NCBI GenBank assembly: GCA_945788445.1 | Contig: CALZMA010000065.1 | Coordinates: 1-6,017, forward strand | Direction of reading: 5' to 3' | Source: an uncultured Bacteroidales bacterium | Lineage (GTDB): Bacteria; Bacteroidota; Bacteroidia; Bacteroidales; Bacteroidaceae | DNA length: 6,017 nucleotides | Shown here: piece by piece, positions 1-6,017 of the stretch | Layout: every line of letters starts with the position of its first letter | How positions within the stretch are numbered: the first letter of the stretch is position 1 | Program-made: the position numbers and the translations under genes | The notes under the pieces: model-generated | The model's input: the letters and a program-made list of their open reading frames with translations, nothing else | What the model was told of the DNA's origin: nothing | Database searches by the model: none

Positions 1-3000
1 ATGCGCGCCTACTACCGCAACCGCAATGCCCAGGAGTTTGAAGCCAAGGGCAAGGAGCGTTTCGACTTCACCGACATGAAGTTTGACCTCGGACCGATGA
101 ACAAAATCTTCGGCCCGGGCGGCGTGCGCGTGAAGACCCAGGGCTCGGCCGAACTCAAGGTCGGTGCGAACACCCGCGTCACCGACAACCCCAGCCTCAG
201 CGAGCGCAACCGCAAGGTCTTCGGCTTTGATTTCAACGAGAAAATCAACCTGAGCCTCAACGGAAAAGTGGGGGATAAGGTAAACATGGACTTTACCTAC
301 AATTCCGAGGCCACTTTCGACTTCGACGCGCAGAACCTGAAGCTCCGCTACGAGGGCAAGGAAGACGAAATCATCAAGCTCATTGAGGCGGGCAACGTGA
401 GTATGCCCACGCAGTCGTCCCTCATCCGCGGTGCCACCTCCCTCTTCGGCGTGCGCACCGACATGCAGTTTGGCAAACTCAAGCTGAGCACCGTGGTGGC
501 CCAGAAGAAATCGGCCTCCTCGCAGGTGAGCAGCAAGGGTGGGGCACAGCTGTCGAGCTATGAGTTCTCGGCCGATGCCTACGACGAGAACCGCCACTTC
601 TTCCTCGCCCACTTCTTCCGCGACCACTACGACGACAACATGCGCCAGCTCCCGACCATCGCTTCGGGCATCACCATCAACCGCGTGGAAATCTGGGTGA
701 CCAACAAGACCGGTGCCACCACCGACACCCGCAACCTCGTGGCCTTCGCCGACCTTGCCGAATTTGACCACATCGGCAACCCCCAGTGGGCCGCCACAGG
801 AGATGAAAATCCCAACAACAACGCCAACACGCTCTACGCCTCGCTCAACGCCGAACTGACCGGCGCGCGCGACGTTTCGTCCGCCACGCAGGTGCTCGAC
901 GGTGCCGGGCTGACGGGTGGGGTAGACTACGAAAAACTCGAGTCGGCCCGCAAGCTCTCTTCCTCGGAATACACGCTCAACTCCGCACTGGGCTATGTGT
1001 CGCTGAAGCAGACCCTCCAGACTGACCAGGTGCTGGCCGTAGCCTACGAATACACCTACCGCGGACAGACCTACCAGGTCGGCGAGTTCTCCTCCGACCG
1101 CAAGGACACCAAGGAAGTGCTCTTCGTGAAGGCGCTGAAGAATACGGCCTGCACGCCGCAGATGAGTAACTGGCACTTGATGATGCGCAACGTCTATGCC
1201 CTCGGTGCCACCTCCGTGCAGAAAGACAAGTTCAAGCTCGACATCAAAATCCTCTCCGACACCACGGGCGTGTACCTCTCCTACCTGCCCGAACCGGCCC
1301 TGAAGAGCCAGCGCCTCCTCACGCTCCTCGGCCTCGACCGACTCAATAATAATAATAAGATAGGGGCGAACGGCTATTTCGACTACGTGGAGGGCTACAC
1401 CATCGACCCCCAGAGCGGCCGCGTCTATTTCCCCACCGTCGAGCCCTTCGGCAAGGGCCTGGCCAAGGCCATCGGCAGCGAGGCCGTGGCAGAGAAATAC
1501 GTTTTCCAGGAACTCTACGACTCTACGCGCACCATTGCCCGGCAGATTGCAGAGAAGAACAAATACGTGATTACGGGTGAGTACAAGGCTTCCCGAAACG
1601 ACGAAATCCAGCTCGGGGCGACCAACATTCCCCGCGGTTCCGTAGTCGTTACCGCCGGCGGACAGACCCTCATGGAAGGTTCCGACTACACGGTCGACTA
1701 CTACGGCGGCGTGGTGAGAATACTCAACAAGAGTGTGCTCGATGCCGGCACGCCCGTGAATGTCTCCTTGGAGAGCAACACCAACTACGGAATGGAGCGG
1801 AAGAACATGTTCGGCATGAGCTTCACCTACGACTTCAGCAAGGACTTCCAGTTCGGCGGTACGTTCATGCACCTCGGCGAGAAGCCTTTGGTCAATAAGG
1901 TGTCGATGGGCAGCGAACCGCTCAACAATACCCTCTGGGGTCTCAACGTGTCGTGGAAGAAGCAGAGCCAGCTCCTCACCGACTGGCTCGACAAGCTCCC
2001 CCTGCTCCATTGCACTGCCCCCTCCAACATCAACTTCACCGCCGAGTTCGCCCAGCTCGTGGCGGGCCAGAGCGGCAACCTCCAGGGCAACGCCTCCTAC
2101 ATCGACGACTTCGAAAACTCCAAGAGCGAGATAGACATTTCCAATCCGAAAGAGTGGAACCTCTGCAGTGTGCCCTCCATGTTCGCGGAGAGCCGTCTCA
2201 GCGGCGACGTGCGCTACGGCTACAACCGTGCGCTGCTCGCCTGGTACTACATCGACCCCCTCTTCACCCGCCGTTCCTCGAGCCTCACGCCGGGCCATAT
2301 CAAGGGCGACCTCAAGCAGCTTTCCGACCCCGACGTGCGCGAGGTGTACAAGAGCGAGCTGTTCCCGAACAAGAGCGTAAACATGCAGGAGTCCAACACC
2401 CTCAGCGTGCTCAACCTCGCCTACTATCCCAACGAGCGCGGCCCCTACAACCTCGACCCCTCGCTCAACGCCGACGGCAAGCTCCTCAACCCCGAGAAGC
2501 GCTGGGGCGGCATGATGCGCAAGCTCGACATCTCCGACTTCGAAACGGCCAACATCGAGTATATCGAGTTCTGGATGCTCGACCCCTTCATCAAGGCGCG
2601 CGACGAAGGACGCACCTTCAGCGGCGACCTCTATTTCAACCTCGGCGAAATCAGCGAGGACATCCTCAAGGACGGAAAGAAGTTCTTCGAGAGCGGACTC
2701 CCCGTGGATGAAGACCCCTCGCAGTATGCAGAGACTGTATGGGGACGCGTGCCCACGCAGAACACCGTGACCTACGCCTTCAATACCGCCAGCGGCTCGC
2801 GTTCGAAGCAGGACGTGGGTTTCAACGGACTCACCTCCGAGCAGGAACGCACCTATCCCGCCTACGCCGAATTCCTCAACGCCGTGCAGCCGAAGGTGCG
2901 CCCCGAAGTCTACGACTCCCTCCTCCTGTCCCCCTCGGCCGACAAGTACCACTACTTCCGCGGCACCGACTACGACCAGGCGCAGCGCTCCATCCTCGAC

Positions 3001-6000
3001 CGCTACAAGTACATCAACAACCCCAACGGCAACTCCGTCGATGCCGACAGTTCGCCCGAGTCCTACAGCACAGCCTACAAAACCCAGCCCGACGTGGAGG
3101 ACATCAACCAGGACTTCACGCTCAACGAGTATGAGAAGTACTACGAATACCGCGTGAAAATCGACGAAGATGCCATGCAGGTAGGGCAGAACTACATCGT
3201 GGACAAGCGCGTGGCCAGCCAGAAGACCCGCGACGGCAAGGTCCGCGACTACACCTGGTACCTCTTCCGCATCCCCGTTGACCAGTACCTCCGCCGCCAA
3301 GGCACCATATCCGACTTCTCCTCCATCCGCTTCATGCGCATGTTCCTCACCGGCTTCAGCGAGCCCGTGGTGCTGCGCCTCGCCACCCTCAACCTTGTCC
3401 ATGGCGAATGGCGCGCCTACGAGCAGGCCCTCTATCAGGGCAAGGCCCCCGAAACGAGCGGCATTCTCGAAGTGAGTGCCGTGAACTTCGAGGAGAACAA
3501 CGAGAAGGAGCCCGTCAACTACATCCTCCCCCCGGGCGTGAGCCGCGTGGTAGCCCCCGGCCAGTCGCAGCTTCTGCAGGACGACGAGCAGTCGTTGGCC
3601 CTCACCGTCAAGCAACTGGCATCGGGCGATGCGCGAGCCGTGTACAAGAACACTTCGCTCGACCTCCGCCGCTACCGCCACCTCCAGATGTTTGCCCACG
3701 CCAACTCGCTCATGGGCGAAACGCCCGTCGAGGACGGCCAGGTATCGCTCTTCGTGCGCCTCGGCTCCGACTACAAGAGCAACTTCTACGAGTACGAAGT
3801 CCCCCTTACCATCACCCCAGCCAAGAAGTACGCTGACAACACCGCCAGCGCAAAAATCGTGTGGCCCGCCGAAAACATGGTCGACGTGGACCTCAGCCGC
3901 CTCACCGACGTGAAGCGCAACCGCAACCTCCAGAAGTCGCTCGGCCTCACGACCTACGCACAGCTCTACTCCGAATACGACCCCGACCGCCCCGCCAACA
4001 AAATCAGCATCGTGGGCAATCCCTCGCTCGGCGAAGTACGCACCATCATGATCGGTGTGCGCAACAACTCCCGCACCGTGCAGAACGTGGAAGTCTGGGC
4101 CAACGAGCTCCGCCTCCAGCAGTTCACCAACAAGGGCGGCTGGGCGGCCCGTTCGCAGCTCAACCTCCAGCTCTCCGACGTGGCCACCGTCAACCTCACG
4201 GGCCACGTGGAGACGGAAGGCTTCGGTGGCCTTGAGGAAACAGTGAGCCAGCGCCGCAACGACAACCTTCTCGAATACTCTGTCACCACGCAGGTGCAGG
4301 CCGGCAAGTTCCTCCCCGAGAAGGCCAAGCTCAATGCCCCCATCTACTACTCTTACAGCCGCCAGCGCACCTCGCCCCGCTACAACCCGCTCGACACCGA
4401 CATGGAGCTCGACGAGGCCCTCAACGGACTGGCCACCAAGCACGAGAAAGACTCGCTGAAGAACATTGCCGAAAAGGTGGTGGTAAACAAGAACTTCAGC
4501 GTTTCCGGCGTGCGCTTCAACATAGCGACGAAGCGCCACCCGATGCCCTACGACCCCGCCAACTTTACCTTCGGCTACGCCTATTCCATCCGCCACACCA
4601 CGGGTGAGACCACCGCCTGGGAGAAAGACCAGTCGTGGAAGTACTCCTTCAACTACTCCTGGTCGCCCAACTTCAAGCCCTTCGAGCCCTTCGGCAAGAT
4701 GAAGAGCAAGTCGAAGTGGCTGAAGATTGTGAAAGACCAGAGTTTCAACTACCTGCCGCAAAACATTTCCTTCAACTCCGACATCACGCGTTCCTACTAC
4801 GAGCTTCAGGAGCGCGACATGGAGCAGCTCGACAACACCACGCTCCCCCTGAGCTGGAGCAGCGACTTCCTCTGGAACCGCAGCTTCCAGTTGCGCTGGG
4901 ACTTCACGAAAACCATCCACGCGAACTTCTCCTCGGGCACGAACGCCGAAATCGAGCAGCCCTACACCGCCGTGAACAAGGAACTCTACCCCGACCGCTA
5001 CGCGGCCTGGAAGGACTCTGTCTGGAACAGCATCCGCCACCTCGGACGCCCCCTCACGTACCAGCAGAATTTCGACCTCACCTGGAAGGTGCCCATCAAC
5101 AAGATACCCGCCTTCGACTGGATAACCACCGACCTCGCCTACAACGCCACCTACAACTGGGCACGCGGCACGGAGCTCGCCAACGGCACCTCGATGGGCA
5201 ACACCATTTCCAACTCGAGAAACATCACCGCCAACGGGCGCCTCAACCTCGTCACGCTCTACAACCACGTACCCTTCCTCAAGGCGGTGAACAAGAAGTA
5301 CGAAACCGCTCCCAAGGACAAGAAGAACGCTGCGGCCGACGACAAGAAGAAAAACTTCGAGAAAGAAATCGTGCTCAAGGCCGACACCACCCAGGTGCTC
5401 CAGCACAACCAGCGCTCCAAGCAGCTGCGCGTGGTGGCCCTCCGTCCCGACGGTTCGCGCTACCCCCTGCGCTACAAGGTGCTGGACAACAACAAAATCT
5501 GCATCCTCTCGCAGGACACTGCCCGCCTCAAAGTCATCGTCTCGCCCAAGAAGCGCCTCGAAGACCAAGGCTGGTACAAGGGCGTGCAGCTTGGTTCGCG
5601 TTTCCTCATGATGGTGCGCAACGTCAGCCTCACCTATTCCAACAAGTCCAACCTCAACCTTCCCGGCTTCATGCCCGAGATAGGCGACGTGTTCGGCCAG
5701 ACCAACGGCGCGGCCGGCATGGCCCCGGGCCTCGACTTCGCCTTCGGTCTCGCCGGTGAAAGCTACATCCGCCGTGCGGCAGACCGCGGCTGGCTGCTCA
5801 TGACCGACAGCATCATCACCCCCGCCACGGCCAGCCGTACCGAAGCCTTGCAGCTGAAAATGACGCTCGAGCCCTTCCGCGATGTGAAGATTGACCTCAG
5901 TGCCTCGCGCAACCGCAACTTCAACCGCAGCATCCAGTACATGTTCGACGGCATGCCCACCACCGAGAGCGGCTCGTTCAACATGACCACCATCTCCATC

Positions 6001-6017
6001 GCCTCCGCCTTCGAAGG
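1..6017 (+). CDS. sprA: SprA/Sov, type IX secretion outer-membrane translocon (partial at both ends)
   Basis: This gene encodes the outer-membrane translocon of the type IX secretion system, known as SprA in gliding Flavobacterium and Sov in Porphyromonas gingivalis. Published structures show a single-chain 36-strand beta-barrel that passes folded cargo to the cell surface, with PorV at a lateral opening and a plug protein on the periplasmic side. Frame 1 is open for 2005 codons with no stop or frameshift. Family signatures seen in order are: YEGKEDEIIKLIEAGNV (residues 117-133), VEIWVTNKTG (229-238), GVYLSYLPEP (423-432), PRGSVVVTAGG with EGSDYTVDYYGG (544-570), YIDDFEN (700-706), WGGMMRKLD (835-843), IEFWMLDPF (855-863), DVEDINQD (1031-1038), VWPAENMVDVDLSRL (1287-1301) and VEVWANELRL (1363-1372). 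Family members are about 2,300-2,500 residues, so I infer that a couple of hundred N-terminal and a few hundred C-terminal residues are outside the window. The ATG at base 1 is probably an internal Met, because no signal peptide follows it. Codon use is uniform, strongly C/G-ending, with no sign of recent transfer within the gene. Confidence 0.97.
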   Translation, partial: MRAYYRNRNAQEFEAKGKERFDFTDMKFDLGPMNKIFGPGGVRVKTQGSAELKVGANTRVTDNPSLSERNRKVFGFDFNEKINLSLNGKVGDKVNMDFTYNSEATFDFDAQNLKLRYEGKEDEIIKLIEAGNVSMPTQSSLIRGATSLFGVRTDMQFGKLKLSTVVAQKKSASSQVSSKGGAQLSSYEFSADAYDENRHFFLAHFFRDHYDDNMRQLPTIASGITINRVEIWVTNKTGATTDTRNLVAFADLAEFDHIGNPQWAATGDENPNNNANTLYASLNAELTGARDVSSATQVLDGAGLTGGVDYEKLESARKLSSSEYTLNSALGYVSLKQTLQTDQVLAVAYEYTYRGQTYQVGEFSSDRKDTKEVLFVKALKNTACTPQMSNWHLMMRNVYALGATSVQKDKFKLDIKILSDTTGVYLSYLPEPALKSQRLLTLLGLDRLNNNNKIGANGYFDYVEGYTIDPQSGRVYFPTVEPFGKGLAKAIGSEAVAEKYVFQELYDSTRTIARQIAEKNKYVITGEYKASRNDEIQLGATNIPRGSVVVTAGGQTLMEGSDYTVDYYGGVVRILNKSVLDAGTPVNVSLESNTNYGMERKNMFGMSFTYDFSKDFQFGGTFMHLGEKPLVNKVSMGSEPLNNTLWGLNVSWKKQSQLLTDWLDKLPLLHCTAPSNINFTAEFAQLVAGQSGNLQGNASYIDDFENSKSEIDISNPKEWNLCSVPSMFAESRLSGDVRYGYNRALLAWYYIDPLFTRRSSSLTPGHIKGDLKQLSDPDVREVYKSELFPNKSVNMQESNTLSVLNLAYYPNERGPYNLDPSLNADGKLLNPEKRWGGMMRKLDISDFETANIEYIEFWMLDPFIKARDEGRTFSGDLYFNLGEISEDILKDGKKFFESGLPVDEDPSQYAETVWGRVPTQNTVTYAFNTASGSRSKQDVGFNGLTSEQERTYPAYAEFLNAVQPKVRPEVYDSLLLSPSADKYHYFRGTDYDQAQRSILDRYKYINNPNGNSVDADSSPESYSTAYKTQPDVEDINQDFTLNEYEKYYEYRVKIDEDAMQVGQNYIVDKRVASQKTRDGKVRDYTWYLFRIPVDQYLRRQGTISDFSSIRFMRMFLTGFSEPVVLRLATLNLVHGEWRAYEQALYQGKAPETSGILEVSAVNFEENNEKEPVNYILPPGVSRVVAPGQSQLLQDDEQSLALTVKQLASGDARAVYKNTSLDLRRYRHLQMFAHANSLMGETPVEDGQVSLFVRLGSDYKSNFYEYEVPLTITPAKKYADNTASAKIVWPAENMVDVDLSRLTDVKRNRNLQKSLGLTTYAQLYSEYDPDRPANKISIVGNPSLGEVRTIMIGVRNNSRTVQNVEVWANELRLQQFTNKGGWAARSQLNLQLSDVATVNLTGHVETEGFGGLEETVSQRRNDNLLEYSVTTQVQAGKFLPEKAKLNAPIYYSYSRQRTSPRYNPLDTDMELDEALNGLATKHEKDSLKNIAEKVVVNKNFSVSGVRFNIATKRHPMPYDPANFTFGYAYSIRHTTGETTAWEKDQSWKYSFNYSWSPNFKPFEPFGKMKSKSKWLKIVKDQSFNYLPQNISFNSDITRSYYELQERDMEQLDNTTLPLSWSSDFLWNRSFQLRWDFTKTIHANFSSGTNAEIEQPYTAVNKELYPDRYAAWKDSVWNSIRHLGRPLTYQQNFDLTWKVPINKIPAFDWITTDLAYNATYNWARGTELANGTSMGNTISNSRNITANGRLNLVTLYNHVPFLKAVNKKYETAPKDKKNAAADDKKKNFEKEIVLKADTTQVLQHNQRSKQLRVVALRPDGSRYPLRYKVLDNNKICILSQDTARLKVIVSPKKRLEDQGWYKGVQLGSRFLMMVRNVSLTYSNKSNLNLPGFMPEIGDVFGQTNGAAGMAPGLDFAFGLAGESYIRRAADRGWLLMTDSIITPATASRTEALQLKMTLEPFRDVKIDLSASRNRNFNRSIQYMFDGMPTTESGSFNMTTISIASAFE
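61..516 (+). other. Conserved N-terminal block of SprA (protein region)
   Basis: Residues 21-172 are one of the most recognisable parts of the family. They begin with FDFTDMKFDLGP and GPGGVRVKTQGSAEL, continue through KVGDKVNMDFTYN and FDAQNLKLRYEGKEDE, and end with GNVSMPTQSSLIRGATSLFG and a strand pair MQFGKLKLSTVVAQKK. The alternation of polar and hydrophobic residues suggests beta strands. I infer barrel wall or periplasm-facing strands; exact strand assignment needs alignment to the Flavobacterium structure. The block is complete and shows no unusual substitution that I can recognise. Confidence 0.85.
676..1251 (+). repeat. Beta-rich SprA unit, first copy (protein region, residues 226-417)
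   Basis: This unit opens with INRVEIWVTNKTG, follows with a second strand RNLVAFADLAE (residues 244-254), and after a variable Asn/Thr/Ala-rich stretch continues with EYTLNSALGYVSLKQTL, VAYEYTYRGQTYQVGEFS and FKLDIKI. The order of short strands resembles that of the unit at residues 852-1133. As I recall, the Pfam family SprA_N matches SprA proteins twice, which fits an ancient duplication. The similarity here was judged by eye and is weak outside the strand motifs. Confidence 0.5.
1345..1356 (+). repeat. (AAT)4 trinucleotide microsatellite inside sprA
   Basis: Four perfect AAT units encode Asn449-Asn452 in the segment DRLNNNNK and are followed by AAG ATA. Almost every other Asn in the gene is encoded by AAC, so the run stands out from the C-ending codon use around it. 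Because the unit is three bases long, slippage would change the number of Asn residues without shifting the frame. An Asn-rich DRLxNNNK segment is, from memory, usual in Bacteroidales homologues, so the amino acids are probably conserved and only the codon choice is odd. Confidence 0.8.
1630..1779 (+). other. PRGSVVVTAGG / EGSDYTVDY signature segment of SprA
   Basis: Residues 544-593 read as a compact beta segment: PRGSVVVTAGGQTL, then EGSDYTVDYYGGVVRILN, then VLDAGTPVNVSLESN. This pattern recurs in SprA proteins across Bacteroidota, including Flavobacterium, and was a main reason for the family assignment. It looks like a small soluble immunoglobulin-like fold that leads back into barrel strands (NYGMERKNMFGMSFTYDF). 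The fold is my inference from strand spacing. Confidence 0.8.
1906..2160 (+). other. Conserved segment with YIDDFEN motif of SprA
   Basis: Residues 636-720 run from MGSEPLNNTLWGLNVSWKK through LPLLHCTAPSNINFTAEFAQ to NASYIDDFENSKSEIDI. This is a near-continuous match to what I remember of Bacteroidales Sov. It includes Cys671, one of only four cysteines in the visible protein (384, 671, 722, 1834). The stretch from NTLWGLNVSW to INFTAEFAQ looks like a barrel hairpin, followed by the acidic DDFE loop. No partner-binding role can be read from sequence alone. Confidence 0.75.
2554..3399 (+). repeat. Beta-rich SprA unit, second copy (protein region, residues 852-1133)
   Basis: The unit begins with IEYIEFWMLDPF and the strand GDLYFNLGEISED, which parallel VEIWVTNKTG and RNLVAFADLAE of the first copy. 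It later has DFTLNEYEKYYEYRVKI, YTWYLFRIPV and FMRMFLTGFSEPVVLRLATLNLV, which parallel EYTLNSALGYVSLKQTL, EVLFVKAL and the later strands of the first copy. Between them lies a longer insertion (about residues 890-1035) with HYFRGTDYDQAQRSILDRYKY, a stretch typical of the SprA family. The region is complete. Its assignment as a duplicate is by eye. Confidence 0.5.
3100..3135 (+). other. EF-hand-like acidic loop in SprA, possible calcium site
   Basis: Residues 1034-1045 read DINQDFTLNEYE. Counted as a 12-residue EF-hand loop, positions 1, 3, 5, 9 and 12 are Asp, Asn, Asp, Asn and Glu. Position 7 is Thr and position 8 is the usual hydrophobic residue, here Leu. The glycine normally at position 6 is replaced by Phe, and flanking helices are not obvious. 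The surrounding PDVEDINQD segment is, from memory, conserved in Bacteroidales Sov. Calcium binding is inference only. Confidence 0.35.
3859..4380 (+). other. VWPAENMVDVDLSRL / VEVWANELRL conserved region of SprA
   Basis: Residues 1287-1460 contain VWPAENMVDVDLSRLTDVK, then GVRNNSRTVQNVEVWANELRL, then strands SQLNLQLSDVATVNLTGHVE and SVTTQVQAGKFLPEKAKLNAPIYYSYSRQ (in two pieces). These are strong family markers. VEVWANEL is a third instance of the VE-x-W strand seen at residues 229-232 and 855-858. The closing strands, with alternating residues and a YYSYSRQRTSPRYNPLDTD turn, mark the start of the C-terminal barrel-rich half. Confidence 0.75.
4480..5280 (+). other. Barrel-rich part of SprA (protein region)
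   Basis: Residues 1494-1760 hold a series of alternating polar/hydrophobic strands with many aromatics, such as FTFGYAYSIRHTT, WKYSFNYSWSPNF, FQLRWDFTKTIHANF, YQQNFDLTWKVPI and LAYNATYNWARG. This is the pattern expected for strands crossing the outer membrane with an aromatic girdle. Between them are an acidic loop (ELQERDMEQLD) and a longer loop (EQPYTAVNKELYPDRYAAWKDS, quoted as approximate extent 1652-1673). Strand count and topology cannot be fixed by eye. Confidence 0.7.
5281..5580 (+). other. Lysine-rich linker and small soluble domain between barrel strands
   Basis: Residues 1761-1860 interrupt the barrel strands. The first part, KKYETAPKDKKN followed by ADDKKKNFEKEIV, is low-complexity and rich in Lys, Asp and Ala. 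The second part, HNQRSKQLRVVALRPDGS through YPLRYKVLDNNKICIL and ARLKVIVSPKKR, looks like a short beta domain with a DG turn. Bacteroidales homologues carry a comparable domain at this place as I remember them; the lysine run is probably the variable part. The role is unknown. Confidence 0.5.

Noticed and set aside
1953..2711. A 252-codon open frame on the + strand in frame 3
   Set aside because: It has the same frame and cause as the longer one. The product is Arg/Pro/Gln-rich low complexity, while the overlapping frame-1 protein is strongly conserved SprA.
3966..4343. A 125-codon antisense open frame, and shorter antisense frames elsewhere (such as 12-287 and 5763-5999)
   Set aside because: These lie opposite conserved SprA segments. 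The products show no family resemblance and the length is unremarkable for GC-rich coding DNA.
4635..5759. A 374-codon open frame on the + strand in frame 3
   Set aside because: It lies wholly inside sprA. Its product is Arg/Gln/Pro/His-rich with no recognisable domain. In frame 3 each stop codon must begin with a T at the third position of a sprA codon, and third-position T is rare here, so long open stretches are expected by composition.
1258..5814. Eight matches to the Bacteroidota O-glycosylation motif D-(S/T)-(A/I/L/V/M/T), at residues 420, 507, 972, 1484, 1672, 1795, 1839 and 1936
   Set aside because: With roughly assumed residue frequencies for a protein of this length, about eight matches are expected by chance, so the count carries no signal. 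Individual sites could still be used, but the sequence does not show it.
1..6017. Possible promoters, terminators, small RNA genes, tRNAs, insertion sequences or CRISPR repeats within the window
   Set aside because: Nothing convincing was seen. All 6017 bases are accounted for by one conserved reading frame, and no array-like direct repeats, transposase motifs or terminator hairpins with T-tracts were noticed by eye.
1..6017. A previously undescribed system
   Set aside because: The only gene is a member of a well-studied family, the T9SS translocon, with its signatures intact. No fused foreign domain or unexplained extra gene was found.

Overview
The window is the interior of one very large gene. 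Frame 1 on the + strand reads from base 1 to base 6017 without a stop codon: 2005 complete codons plus two bases. The translation is recognisable throughout as SprA (called Sov in Porphyromonas gingivalis), the giant outer-membrane translocon of the type IX secretion system (T9SS) of Bacteroidota. Both gene ends lie outside the window. Missing are the signal peptide with the extreme N-terminus, and the C-terminal part with the stop codon. No second gene, RNA gene, mobile element, CRISPR array, promoter or terminator can be supported.

Organism: the SprA/Sov family is confined to Bacteroidota with a T9SS. The sequence reads most like Bacteroidales Sov proteins as I remember them (for example the DTTGVYLSYLPEP, LLHCTAPSNINFTAEF and PDVEDINQDFTLNEYEKYY segments), so an oral or gut Bacteroidales such as a Prevotellaceae-like lineage is my best guess. 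The DNA is GC-rich for that group: three 60-base lines counted by hand gave 53-65% GC, and codons end overwhelmingly in C or G. Genus cannot be settled from this gene alone.

Layout by residue of the visible protein: 1-172 is a strongly conserved N-terminal block. Residues 226-417 are a first beta-rich unit. Residues 419-593 hold the GVYLSYLPEP and PRGSVVVTAGG signatures. Residues 636-720 are a conserved segment containing YIDDFEN. Residues 852-1133 are a second beta-rich unit that resembles the first. Residues 1287-1460 carry VWPAENMVDVDLSRL, VEVWANELRL and a strand-rich stretch. Residues 1490-1760 are alternating-residue strands typical of an outer-membrane barrel. Residues 1761-1860 are a lysine-rich linker plus a small soluble domain. 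Residues 1861 onward return to barrel-like sequence.

Function: in the T9SS, energised by the inner-membrane GldL/GldM (PorL/PorM) motor, SprA forms the outer-membrane pore through which folded cargo with C-terminal sorting domains leaves the periplasm. PorV and a plug protein bind it. None of those partner genes is in this window. There is no sign of a previously undescribed system. The points most worth a second look are an EF-hand-like loop, an apparent internal duplication, an in-frame AAT microsatellite and a lysine-rich insert.
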